This document shows positions 53,218 to 64,000 of a stretch of 64,000 nt of DNA, piece after piece (positions within the stretch are counted from its first letter, which is position 1; each line of letters starts with the position of its first letter). The position numbers and the translations under genes were made by a program. The stretch is from NCBI RefSeq assembly GCF_900090045.1, contig NW_021638295.1:16089-80088 (forward strand). The letters are read 5' to 3'. The DNA is from Plasmodium malariae (taxonomy: Eukaryota; Apicomplexa; Aconoidasida; Haemosporida; Plasmodiidae). Below the pieces are notes generated by a model that was not told the DNA's origin, searched no databases, and saw nothing but the letters and a program-made list of their open reading frames with translations.

Positions 53218-55421
53218 AAATAATCGATAAAAGAAAAAAACCTTCAAATATATTATTAATGTTTTACGATAATGTTATATATAAATGCTAAACCTTAACA
53301 AATTAAATATATTTTGAATTCATTCTTAAATATTCAAAATATATACATTAATATATTACACTAATTAAATAATGTTTTCTTATATTTTCAAAAACAAAAA
53401 AACAAAAAAACATATGATTTCCTAATATTAAATGAAATGTGAAATACATCTAAAAAATGAAATGTATAGAATATAGATTATGCATTATACTACATATTAA
53501 AAAAATAATTTCTATTTTTAAAGATGCTTTTGTATTTGTTATCCGAATTTTATAAATACTATGTTTTGGAACTAATATATATAAATGATAAAAAATATTA
53601 ATTATTGCAAAAATATAGTAGGAATGATAATAAAAAAAACAAGAATATTTTACAAAATTTGTGTCATACTAATTATAAAATTTACAAACTATATGATATT
53701 TTATATATTTAAAAAATGATATTTGTAACAACATCATGTAGGAACAAATATATATATTAAAGGTATTAAAGTATATATATATTTTTTTTTTAGCATAAAT
53801 TTTTAAATGATAAATTTTAAATAATTTTAGTATTTATCATTATTTATAAAAAAACTTCTTTATACTCGTGAAATTAATTTATTTTTACAATTTTTTAATT
53901 AAAAATATTCATTTAGAGGAAATATTAGTGTAATAAAAAATATGGAAAATAAATCAAAGATAAGAAGTATTTTTTCGTTAAAATATTAAATATATATGCT
54001 ATAATGCAAAGGTATCTCAAATGAAATATATTTAAAATATAAGTATAATATAAATGTTACATTATGTACATAATATATAAAAATAAGCAAATTATTTAAT
54101 AAAAAATGTTTTTAAGTAAAACTTTTCTGATAATTTTAAATGGAATATATTATTTTTTAATTCATTCTTTTGCAAATCAATAATGCCAGAAATATATTCT
54201 AAGGATACAAATTATACAATGATTATAAATAAATAATATATTGTTAAACATATCTATAGCAAAAAAAAATATTATTTTTTATTATTTTAAAACTTTATAT
54301 ATAGTAACCATTCCTGTGACAGATAGCAATGTCATATGCAATGAAACATATTTTAATCGTTCTATAAAAAGACTCTAGATTATTGTTTACATTAAAAAGT
54401 ATTATTCTTCAAACTATACAGTTATAATAATTAAAAAAAAATGAAAAAATAGATAAATTTAAAATAGTATTTTTAAATTTAAAAAAAAAAAAAATTTTTT
54501 AATTAACTCTAATATATTTTATTGTTTTAATGTATATATTGTTATCGTCGTATCATATACGGAAACTCTTATTTAGTTACTTTTATGTTATTTCGGAATA
54601 TGATAAACTCTCATTTTTATGTACAATTAATGTTTTATATAAAGCATTCACTGAGTTATTTTAAAAATTCATAATAATATATATATAACCCATAAATATA
54701 TTACAGAATTTAATTCTTTGTATAGGAAAATCTTCCAATGTATTTGCCTATAAGTATGATTTATCAGTTTTAACAATTTTCATTTTTCGAGATATTTTGT
54801 TGATTTTTTTTTTTTTTAAATAAATAAATATTTGTACAAATTATTTATATTTTATCAATTTGAGAAGCAATATACACGTAATTTAATCTTCTAGTATAGT
54901 ATTTTATCTTTTCATTATTACATTTATATAGCATAGGTGTATATTATATATTATATATATATCTCAATAAAACGTTCCTGCTTTTTTCATAATGTACTTT
55001 TTATTTTTAATGAATAGTTTTAATTATATTAATGCATAATAACAAAGGAATATAATAAAGAATGTTATTAAATTTGCATTTGCATAATATAATTTTCATA
55101 TTTATACTAATTATATAATATTATGTCTACAAAAAACAAATAATTCATTTACATATTAAATTTTTACCAGAAATTGTATGTTCATCATATGGTTTTCATA
55201 TATATTTTACCAAAGAAACCAATATTTTGCTTTTCTACAAAGAAAATATGTTTTATTTTTTTATCCCTTTTTATAATATTACATGTAAATTATATGTTTA
55301 TCTATTTCTGAAATATTCCCATAATTCAGTTTTATATGTAGTTTTCGTGCCTATGCTAAAAAATATAATTTATTATATAGTAATCATATAAGTAGATATG
55401 TTACTCTAAATTCAATAACTT
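53031..55421. other. 5' flank of fam-l pseudogene
   Basis: No gene seen. It begins with a copy of the fam-type 5' block next to the dead start codon and contains the TA tract listed separately. Confidence 0.5.
53166..53214. repeat. TA dinucleotide microsatellite, 49 bp
   Basis: Uninterrupted alternating TA tract about 135 bp upstream of the pseudogene start codon. Confidence 0.95.
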
Positions 55422-55688
55422 TTGAACACAATAAAAAAACTTGAAAATAAATATCACTCTTATAAATATCTTGTTATTAATCGCATAAGGGTACAGTTAT
55501 TAATGTATGTTAATGAACTACGTGAAAGTATTCACACAAAAAGTTATACAGTTCCAGTAAAATTAATATTTATTTATTTACTGAAACAACTTGAAACAAC
55601 TGAAACTAAGGTGTATGAGCTTTTCTTTTTATTTTCAATTATTACATTAACATTTATTGCACTGTTTTCTATGTTTCCTTTTGTTTAG
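55422..55688 (+). CDS. Unclassified open frame with membrane segment
   Basis: An 89-codon plus-strand frame with mixed composition unlike the surrounding noise: IKKLENKYHSYKYLV, LMYVNELRESIHTKSYTVP, KQLETTETKVYELF, then a hydrophobic end (FSIITLTFIALFSMFPFV). There is no ATG at the front: the first codon is TTG and the first internal ATG is at 55502. No clear acceptor was found upstream. It may be a remnant exon of a membrane protein or an unrecognised small gene. I do not recognise the sequence. Confidence 0.25.
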   Translation: MNTIKKLENKYHSYKYLVINRIRVQLLMYVNELRESIHTKSYTVPVKLIFIYLLKQLETTETKVYELFFLFSIITLTFIALFSMFPFV

Positions 55689-58600
55689 TACTATAAATTA
55701 ATTTACTTAAAAACGTAGATGTTCTACACTATCCCTAAAATATTATGCTACATGTATCACCATTTTAATAGTGTTGCATATACAAATATGAAATTTATTT
55801 AATAATAGATTATATCATTTATACTTTACTTCGGTCTTCAATACGAAAAAATAAAATTATTTATATTAACAAAATTCCTGAATACTGATAAATGGCTATA
55901 AAAACGATCAAATATGTTTGACCAATAGTATGTATTACATAAAGTATATTCCACAAAATTTTAATTAATAATTCTTCAAAAATATATGTTCTTTTATATA
56001 TAAAATGAAATACTGAACAATTCAATCGAAATGTATATTGAAAAAGCAAAAAACAAAAAAAAATATATTTTGTTATTAATAATAACACTACATATGCAAT
56101 AATTTATGAGTATGATTCTAATAATGCAATACAAAGTTCATACATATAGACCAAAGTAAAAAAATTTAACAACTAAAAAAAAAGAGAAAATATAAAAAAT
56201 TAAAAGACAAATATTTTAAGCAAAATTATAAGCAATAAAGATACACAAATATAAAAAATAATTAATTATAAATGGTTAACATATATTCAAATTATTGTTT
56301 CACATTAATACACTTGTGTTACATAATATTTCTTATATTATATCCATTCACACAATATATATAAATGGGAATTCATCAAAAAATACACATTAATAATTCA
56401 GAAATCGTAACAAGTACAGTAAATGTAATGGATAAACATAATTAAAATTAAAATTAAATAAAAATTCGTAATATTAAAAATATGTCATATATTAATTTAG
56501 TAATAATGCATAAATATTAATTTTTATACATGATTATTAAATTACTAGGAATTCTATACATTAGGGACCTCAAATTTTGAAACTTGCATACGAGAACAAT
56601 ATGAATTTATAAGGAATAAATTGTACATAAAATAATCCTATTTAATCCTATAAAATGAAATGATACTTATAAAAACATAAAAAGGATATCACATATTTAA
56701 CATTGCAATAATCTGCATAAATGTAATTTATTGCCTTATTCGTGTAAATACATATAAAAATAAGACCATTTTGTTATAGGATGGGATTATATATTTATCT
56801 GTTCAACTAAAACGATATTAGTAAAATTAAGATGTATTATCAAGAAACAATTTTTTATTTTTATTTTTCAGGTATATTATTATTTAATACTGTTTACACT
56901 TTAATGTTATGTTGAAAATTATGAACACTAATTTGAAAGATATTAAATATAAATTTAAATAAGTGCCTTTTTATAATAATTTATATCACATTTTTTACAT
57001 TGTATATTTGTATACATTAAATAATGAAAAATTATAACTTCTTATTTAAAAAATTACATTATATTAAATGCAATTACTATTACATATTTTTCCGGTAACA
57101 TGCTATAATACTTAATATTAATATATCATTACTATTAGCTTATATTATGTTAATATTTTACTTAAAATTATGTCTATTTTTAGGTTAAATATTAGTTTTG
57201 AAATAAGAAGACAATAGTATCATCATAATATTATTAACGAAAGTTCATTAATTCATATTATTATTGTATTATTTTTAAATAAAAAACAAAATAAAGTACA
57301 AAATTCTGTATTATGCAAAAATTATAATGACACGCTAAAAAAGATAATTAAAAAAGAATAAATGTTGAAAAAAATATATATTCAAATATATTTATGAAAT
57401 ATTAAGAAAAAAAAATTTTTATAAATATTTTATAACTAATTTACGCAGTTTTTTTCAAATTATTTCAAATATTTCAACAGATAATATGTTGTTTTTTGTT
57501 TCCATATATTAATCTACAATAATGTGTTCATTATATATACGATGTTTATATAAGTTTATATAATATGTACAAATGCAGAATGCAAAATAAAATATATTAT
57601 AAAACATAATAAATTATTTTTATGTATAATCCACTGTATATTGTTATTAAATAACATATTTAAAAAAAAAAAAATGGAATAATATATAAGAGATTAAAAT
57701 AAAAAGAGAAGGGCTACAAACAAATATATTTTATAAAAATAAATCAATGAATAAAAAAAAAAAAAATTAAAATATAATTCTTTAACATAAATGATTTGTT
57801 AAAAATAAACATGATAATGTAATTTTATATGTAAAATAATTGCAAAACTTTATTATTAGTATATTAATTAATTATTCTCTGATTATTTTTTATCTTACAT
57901 GAAATTCTTTTAAATGAAACATTAAAATAAGTAAAAATGTATGTACAATATAAAATAATAACCTCTGTTGTTGATTATAAGTTTTAATTGTTTTGCATTT
58001 TCATTTAGATATTCACTTCTTTACGATATTAAAAATTATTTATGATATTCATTTTTTTGCATAATAAATAAATATTTATTAGTATTAAAAAGATATTTTC
58101 CTATTGTTATATGTAGAAACAACCAAATGAATTGACATTATATTTTTAATTTATCTATTAGAATATATCTATCAATAATTACTAAAAAATAATTACAATG
58201 CTTAAATATTTTTGTTTTATCTAATTCAAACAATTAATTATTTTTCATTCAGTTATTATGTTATTATTTTTTATTTCAATGCTATAACATATTCTATGTT
58301 GTTTTCAAACATATTTTATAATTTAGTTTTTTATAATTATTTCTTATTTAACTTTTATAGTTTTAACAAGTATCCGAACAAATTTTCATTAATTATTAAA
58401 ACAAAACATACTTTTAATTAATTAACAGTTTTTCCAAACGAAACAATTAATATCTAAAATTGTTAATAGAGCACTAAAAAAGAAAATAAATGTATAATAT
58501 AATATACTATATTAAGATTATGCTATGCAATAATATATACAACAAATTATATATACCACAAATAAGGAATTTTTAGGTAATAAATATTATATTAAGCATC

Positions 58601-59348
58601 ACACGTTTATTTTGAAGATAAAAACTTCCTTTAATCATAGCAACAATTTATTTTAATTTTAATATTATTATTTCTTCTTCGTATATACAATGCAGTAAAT
58701 ATATAAAAATATTAACAAAATAATAACACTATAATGATATATATAAATAATGAATAAAAAAAATAATACAAAAAAAAAAATATATATATATACTATCAGT
58801 GCTAATAATTATTTGGCTTATAGATCACCTATCATAGGAAATACGAATAAAAGGAATTATTTATCTTAATATATATAATAATATCTAATTATATATATAT
58901 GTTGTTGTACTAAGAAAGAAAAAAAAATGGCATTATATAGATTAATGAAATTTTTACAGATTAAGCTCTATATTACATATTGATGTAACATATATGAATT
59001 GTTTTATTGTTAATATTTTGGTTTTTCCTTTACAAAGAGAATATTATTTTTGCATAATAATATATGCAGAATTGTGAATTAATATTAAAATATAGTTAGG
59101 ATATATCGCTAATTGTAATATATTTATTTAGATAAAAAAAAGATAAGGAATGTAAAAAATAAATATTATTGTATTCGATTAATTTATAGTTCATATATAA
59201 ATTCTTATGTAAATGATAATTTTATAATTTATTTATATTAAAATAAATTAATTTAAAATTTCTCTATTGATAAATAAAAATAACTAAGTTTGTATTTCTC
59301 TTTTAGCTTATTATATACAACAAACTAAAGTATTAATGTAGATTTATC
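55689..59348. other. 5' flank of STP1 gene, no gene seen
   Basis: AT-rich sequence with T-rich chance frames (for example near 58.2-58.4 kb). Nothing supportable was found. Confidence 0.5.
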
Positions 59349-61954
59349 ATGGATAATTGTTTTTCCAAGGTGGGATTTAATCTTTTTTAATAAGCTTAAA
59401 TTTATGCATAATTTATTCATGATAAAAAAGTGATAATAAAACTAACCCATTAGTTAATGCTTAAATAAATAATTATAATTCTTTTGAATACAGTATTATA
59501 GATCCTATGGTGCACAAAATTTAATGATCTCTAGACTGTTACAGTTTAAAAATATTGAAAATAAAGTAATACAAAAAATCAATTCCTTAATTAATGAAAA
59601 TAATAAAGATAAATTTAGGGAAGGATGCACATATTTGGCTGAATATCTAATTAATAATAATAAACCACCACTATATTATGAAAATTATAGTGTAACTTGG
59701 AAAGGAACATTAAATTATAGATTAGAAAATTACTACAAAAAGCTAGATAAACATGGAGGATGCCCTTTGATTTTAGAGGAAAAAGATAAAAACTTTTTAA
59801 AATTAAAATATGAAGAAGTAGATTTCTGTGAAATGAAAAATAAATATCTAGAAGAAATAAAAAGCTTAAGTAAAAAATCAAAGAATTCTGATAGTTATTC
59901 AAGCAAATGTAATGAATATAATGAGTGGATTGATAAAATGAAGAACTATTTTGAGGAAAACAAAAGCCTTTTTGGAACGTGCTACCAAAAAACAAACCAA
60001 AAAAAAAAAAAAAGACGTTCAGAATTTATATGCGACTTAATGAACAATCAAACATTCAAAAAACTTAATGACTGCCCCCCAGTAAATAAATTACAACCTC
60101 CTGAAGGTGAATCTGAAAAGGAAGAAATAGGTTCACAAACAAAAGATAAAGAAAAAATGGGGGAATCATCTGTATTACATGATTCACCCGAACAAGCCGA
60201 ACAAACTAAACCTACAGAGGGATCTGCCACTAATCAAGTGAATCAAGATACAAAACATAATCAACATGAAGAGAAAAATGAAGAACCTGAATTTCCATCT
60301 CAATCTAACGTACAAACACAAGCTCATTTATCATCACTTGAATCTCATTCTAATGAAGTTGTAGCTAAATCGGAAGGTTCTTTAGAGTCTCAGACACCAA
60401 CACTTCTCTCAAATTCCCAACCAACTTCAGAAGTATCAGGTAAATCTGTATCTCTTGCTTCAGTTCCGCCAGACACAAAACCAGAAAATCCTTCCGAAAG
60501 TACACTATCTTCTCCAATATCAAAATTCTCTCCAAGTTCTTTAGCTTCAACTATGCCTTCTGTAACTTCAGGTAACTGTAATGCATCTTATTTTTCTAAT
60601 TTTGAATTAACAACAATATATGACATACATATTTAAAATGATATTACAGATCCAGTAGGAAATTCATCTAATAAATACATATCATCTATTTTAATAAGCT
60701 TTCTAATTATTATCGTATTTTCTCTTTTTATTAAGGTAAAATAAATCTTAAGTATTAAAAACATGATAATCATTAGTTTTCAGTAATAATATATTTCATG
60801 AATATGTATTTTTTATATGAAAGTACACATTAATAGGACAGTTAAAAAAAAAAAAAAAGATAAAAAGAAGACAAGCAAAATTTCTTAAAATACTAATACC
60901 TTCACATTCGGGCAGAAAAAGAGAATTTTTAACTCATAATCATTTGGAGGACCCATGTTATGATGATGAAGAAATTACTAAAAAAATAAAGATATTTGAA
61001 CATAACGTGATAAAAAATTTACAAGAGAAGAAGCAAAAAAATGAAAGGACTAAAATTATCATAGAAGTACATTTGGAAGTACTTGAAGCGTACAGAAAAG
61101 AAGAATGGGAATGCAAAAAAGGAGAATTTTTAGAAATATGCCTAGATGTATTTAAAAAAGAAAGATATGGAACTCATTCTAATTTAACAAATGATGATCT
61201 AATAATGAAAAACGTTAAAAGTTGCGGTCATATTGAGAAACAAAAAATCTTATGGAACAAGTGGATAGAAAGACATAAAAATATTTCTGATAAATTTAAA
61301 AAAGTTGAATGGTTTAATAATTTGAAAAATGACTGGAAAAAAGAAAAATCATACATAAAAGAAATGGAAGAATTAAAAAATAAGTCATCGAATGAATATC
61401 AAAATATTCTGTTCTTGGAAAGAGAGAAAGATGTATGGAGGAGGTGGATATCAGAAAAGGGAAAGATTCTAAAACAATATATTGATCAAATCTGGTTTAA
61501 AGAATTATCAGAGCTTAACCAGAATATGTTAGATGAATACAAAAATGAAGAAAAAGCAAATTATGTGTCACTAATAAATATAGAAGAATTGGAACACGGA
61601 AAAAATTATGAAGAATTATATAAATATATAAAATCAAAATTACTATCAAAACTTTGTATATTAGTACTTATGACAATATTAGAAGAATGCAAAAAAGAAG
61701 ATTATACAGAAGATAGAGAATTACATTTAGATAGTTCCATAAATGAAAGGAAAACTAAAAAAAATTCAGAAAAAATACCAGAAATTTCAGATAAATTTAT
61801 TGAAAAGTATAGTAACGTTTATGAAAATAGCCAAAATAGCAATATTCATAATAATATAGAGGAGAACTTCTTTAGGGAAGAGATGAACGACTGGATAGGA
61901 GAAGAAGTAACTAATGTAAATTCCATAGAAAGTGTGAGTAATCTTGACAAATAA
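59349..61954 (+). CDS. STP1: STP1 surface-type protein
   Basis: Four exons: 59349-59369 (MDNCFSK), 59494-60571, 60650-60735 and 60824-61954; introns are 124, 78 and 88 nt. The second intron is phase 1 (TCAG/GTAACTG), the others phase 0. The product is 771 residues. Exon 2 gives an ectodomain with IENKVIQKINSLINEN, KFREGCTYLAEYLI, CNEYNEWIDKMKNYF and DCPPVNKLQPPE, then a long Glu/Ser/Thr/Pro-rich linker. Exon 3 codes the membrane segment (SSILISFLIIIVFSLFIK, about 377-395). Exon 4 opens YTLIGQLKKKKKIKRRQAKF and continues LIPSHSGRKREFLTH into a Trp-rich cytoplasmic domain (ILWNKWIERHKN, EWFNNLKNDWKKE, DVWRRWISEKGK). This matches the recalled P. malariae/P. ovale STP1 layout. Two exact 15-A runs lie in coding sequence (59999-60013 and 60844-60858). 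Exon 1 is the least certain part; without it the frame could start at the ATG at 59524. It is the only confident plus-strand gene. Confidence 0.9.
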
Positions 61955-62234
61955 TATGACAGTTCATCTTAGAAATTGATACGAATATGTTCGATAGTTG
62001 CTTAAGATAAATCTGATATCTATAAAACAATCTTACTGAATTTTTTCATACCATAATGAAATAAATTATAAGAAAAATTTAAAGTAACTAATAATATAAA
62101 AAAGAAAATAAGTCATAAAATTTAAAGTAAGGAATGCATTTATATTAAAAATATTTCAATGACATATAGCTTCTTTGTTTTTTTATGCATATGTTTAATA
62201 AAGTTGTATTACAGCAGATTCAATAAAATAAGGA

Positions 62235-62273
<39 letters not shown>

Positions 62274-62390
62274 AAATTCTAATATATTAAATGTAAGAAC
62301 ATTTATTAATGATATTTAAAGGAAAGTTCTCATATTTTTTTCTTTAATAAATAATTTCATACAATAATATATTAAGATATATATTGAAAT
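61955..62390. other. 3' flank of STP1 gene
   Basis: AT-rich, no gene. It contains a 31-bp TA tract at 62238-62268. Confidence 0.6.
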
Positions 62391-63437
62391 TTATATCTTA
62401 TATTTTTTAATTCCATAAATTCCATAAAATTTTTGGTATTTTTCAGAATAATACATATTGTTATGTTGGAAACTAGATTCTCACAAATGTACTATTTTAA
62501 CGTAGATTATGACCTTATATAAGAATTTTATTACATATTTATTATTTTATTTTTTTATTTTTTCTCAGTTTTTCTATATTATTAATTTGTTTAAACTTAT
62601 ATTTATCAATTAAATTTTATAATTCACGACAATATAATATTATGTATTTCTTAAAAGGAATTAATTTTTATTATGTTTAATAATAACATTTATATTATTC
62701 TACGATAAAAAAAAATAATCACAATTCTTTTATAATTTTATTTGGTTTCACGTTAAAATACGCAGGTACATGTTATGCTGAACGGTACATATTGATACAT
62801 CCAATCTAATATAAAGATTAATCAATTTTTTATTAACCTAAATGAAATTTTAAAAATATAGTTATTCTTTTATTAATAGGTAATATGGAAATAATGAATT
62901 TTTAAAAATTAAATATATAATTCAGTTATATAACACATATAGCAATAGTATATTACATTCTTTATTTTAGGTACTTTATGTTTACAAAAATAAAAAAAAA
63001 AAGAAAAATATATATGTTCTCCGTTTTTTCGTTAATTATTTTGCACATCTAAGATATTCTGTTAACTAAAGCGAAAGATTATTATATTTTGGATAACTTC
63101 AAAGTATAAATATTGTTTCTAAACTAATTTAAAAATACATTTATAAAAAATGTTATAGTTTTAACACATATAATTGTATATTTATAAATTCGTATATATG
63201 TATATATATATATATATATAATTTTTTTTTTTAAAGAGTAGTAATCTAAAAAAATTTTACCACATAAATATAATTTGATGATTTATTAATTTCCCACTTA
63301 TTATATTCAAAATGTATCATGAATAAAAATGTGCAATCAGTTAAATAACTTTTTTCACATAATGAACCTACTAATTCATATGTTATATACAAAATAAAAA
63401 AAAAAAGGAGCTTCCATATGTTATTTCTTCTCCACAT
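62391..63437 (-). CDS. Possible multi-exon secreted protein gene
   Basis: Exon 1 candidate: 63261-63437, 59 codons from an ATG, MWRRNNIWKLLFFFILYITY followed by ELVGSLCEKSYLTDC. This has a basic n-region and a hydrophobic core like a signal peptide, and ends at GTAAAA. Exon 2 candidate: 62751-62837 after a TTTAG acceptor, phase 0, with VNKKLINLYIRLDVSICTVQ. A third open piece, 62394-62480, reads ESSFQHNNMYYSEKYQ and ends at TAA 62391. Each piece has coding-like composition, but the donor for exon 2 and the join to the third piece are unclear, and the gene may be decayed. I do not recognise the family. Confidence 0.3.
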
Positions 63438-64000
63438 TAATGAATTATTTTATTGAAACTAAGTTAAGGATCATTTTGTGATATTAGGAAATGAACTGAG
63501 TAATGCCAATTAATAATTCACATAAGTATAAATGTTTTTTAATAATTAACAACTTTATCGTTAGAAAAATTCATGAAAATTTTTTTTTCTTACATAGTAA
63601 TTTTATTGTTTTAAAAAAATAAAAACTCTTTGATCATATAATAATATGCTAGCTATTAATAAGGAAGTACCCAGAAACACAGAATTTAAAACAAAAATAT
63701 TATGAAGTTATTTATTATTTGATTTTTAAATATGGAAAATACTTCCTTTAAATTTATATATATGCATAGTCAAACTATATCCAGAATTTATTCATAAAAA
63801 AAAAGGTACATTATTTGAAGTGTGAATTTATTATATATTTAATAAATATATATAATAAAATAAGTAAAATACTTCAAAAATATAAATTCATACATTTTTA
63901 ATCATCTAAATATATAAACAAAATTTTTTTACCAATCTAAATTTATATATATACGAAAAAATTAAATAAACGTAGTAATGTGCGATTAATATAAACTCAA
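63438..64000. other. Window end, no gene seen
   Basis: AT-rich. Nothing supportable was found before the window edge. Confidence 0.5.

Noticed and set aside
59651..59995. Minus-strand open frame inside STP1
   Set aside because: Antisense shadow of STP1 exon 2, as are 60048-60230 and 60365-60550.
1..64000. Telomere repeats, tRNA, rRNA, CRISPR arrays, transposons
   Set aside because: None seen; only short TA, poly-A/T and one 15-bp tandem repeat.

Overview
The window is subtelomeric DNA of a malaria parasite of the Plasmodium malariae type. Three things point there. Base composition is extremely AT-rich, with long intergenic runs. The genes are two- or three-exon members of subtelomeric multigene families. 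Two of those families, fam-l and fam-m, are as far as I know described only from the P. malariae lineage (this assignment rests on recalled family features, not on a search). No telomere repeat, rRNA, tRNA or housekeeping gene was seen.

Layout, left to right. 1-8.9 kb: no intact gene, but decayed ones on the minus strand: an exported-protein-like remnant (1333-2077) and a larger multi-exon remnant (about 3.5-6.1 kb). 9-13.4 kb: a fam-l/fam-m doublet. 16.4-17.3 kb: an exported-protein pseudogene with exon 1 still readable. 20.7-21.9 kb: a pir gene. 25-26.1 kb: scattered decayed coding segments. 27.2-28.0 kb: an exported two-membrane-segment protein related to fam-l/fam-m. 31.6-33.5 kb: a long pir gene. 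38.6-42.5 kb: a fam-l doublet. 45.9-47.1 kb: a third pir gene. 52.2-53.0 kb: a fam-l-like pseudogene. 59.3-62.0 kb: an STP1 gene, the only confident plus-strand gene. 62.4-63.4 kb: a possible signal-peptide gene on the minus strand.

Exon structures were rebuilt by hand from splice sites and reading frame. The fam-l/fam-m/exported genes share one plan: an 84-87 nt exon 1 coding a hydrophobic leader, a phase-0 intron of about 120-130 nt, then an exon 2 with an R-x-L (PEXEL-like) site, a basic/acidic helical part and two membrane segments. The pir genes have a tiny exon 1 (9-24 nt), a large ectodomain exon ending in a membrane segment, and a short basic cytoplasmic exon beginning Phe-Thr-Pro. 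The STP1 gene has four exons.

Together these genes code for proteins expected at or beyond the parasite surface, in the host red cell. The most notable signals beyond the intact genes are the pseudogenes, conserved blocks just 5' of the start codons, and colinear similarity between the 3' flanks of two pir genes 25 kb apart, which suggests duplication of gene-plus-flank units.
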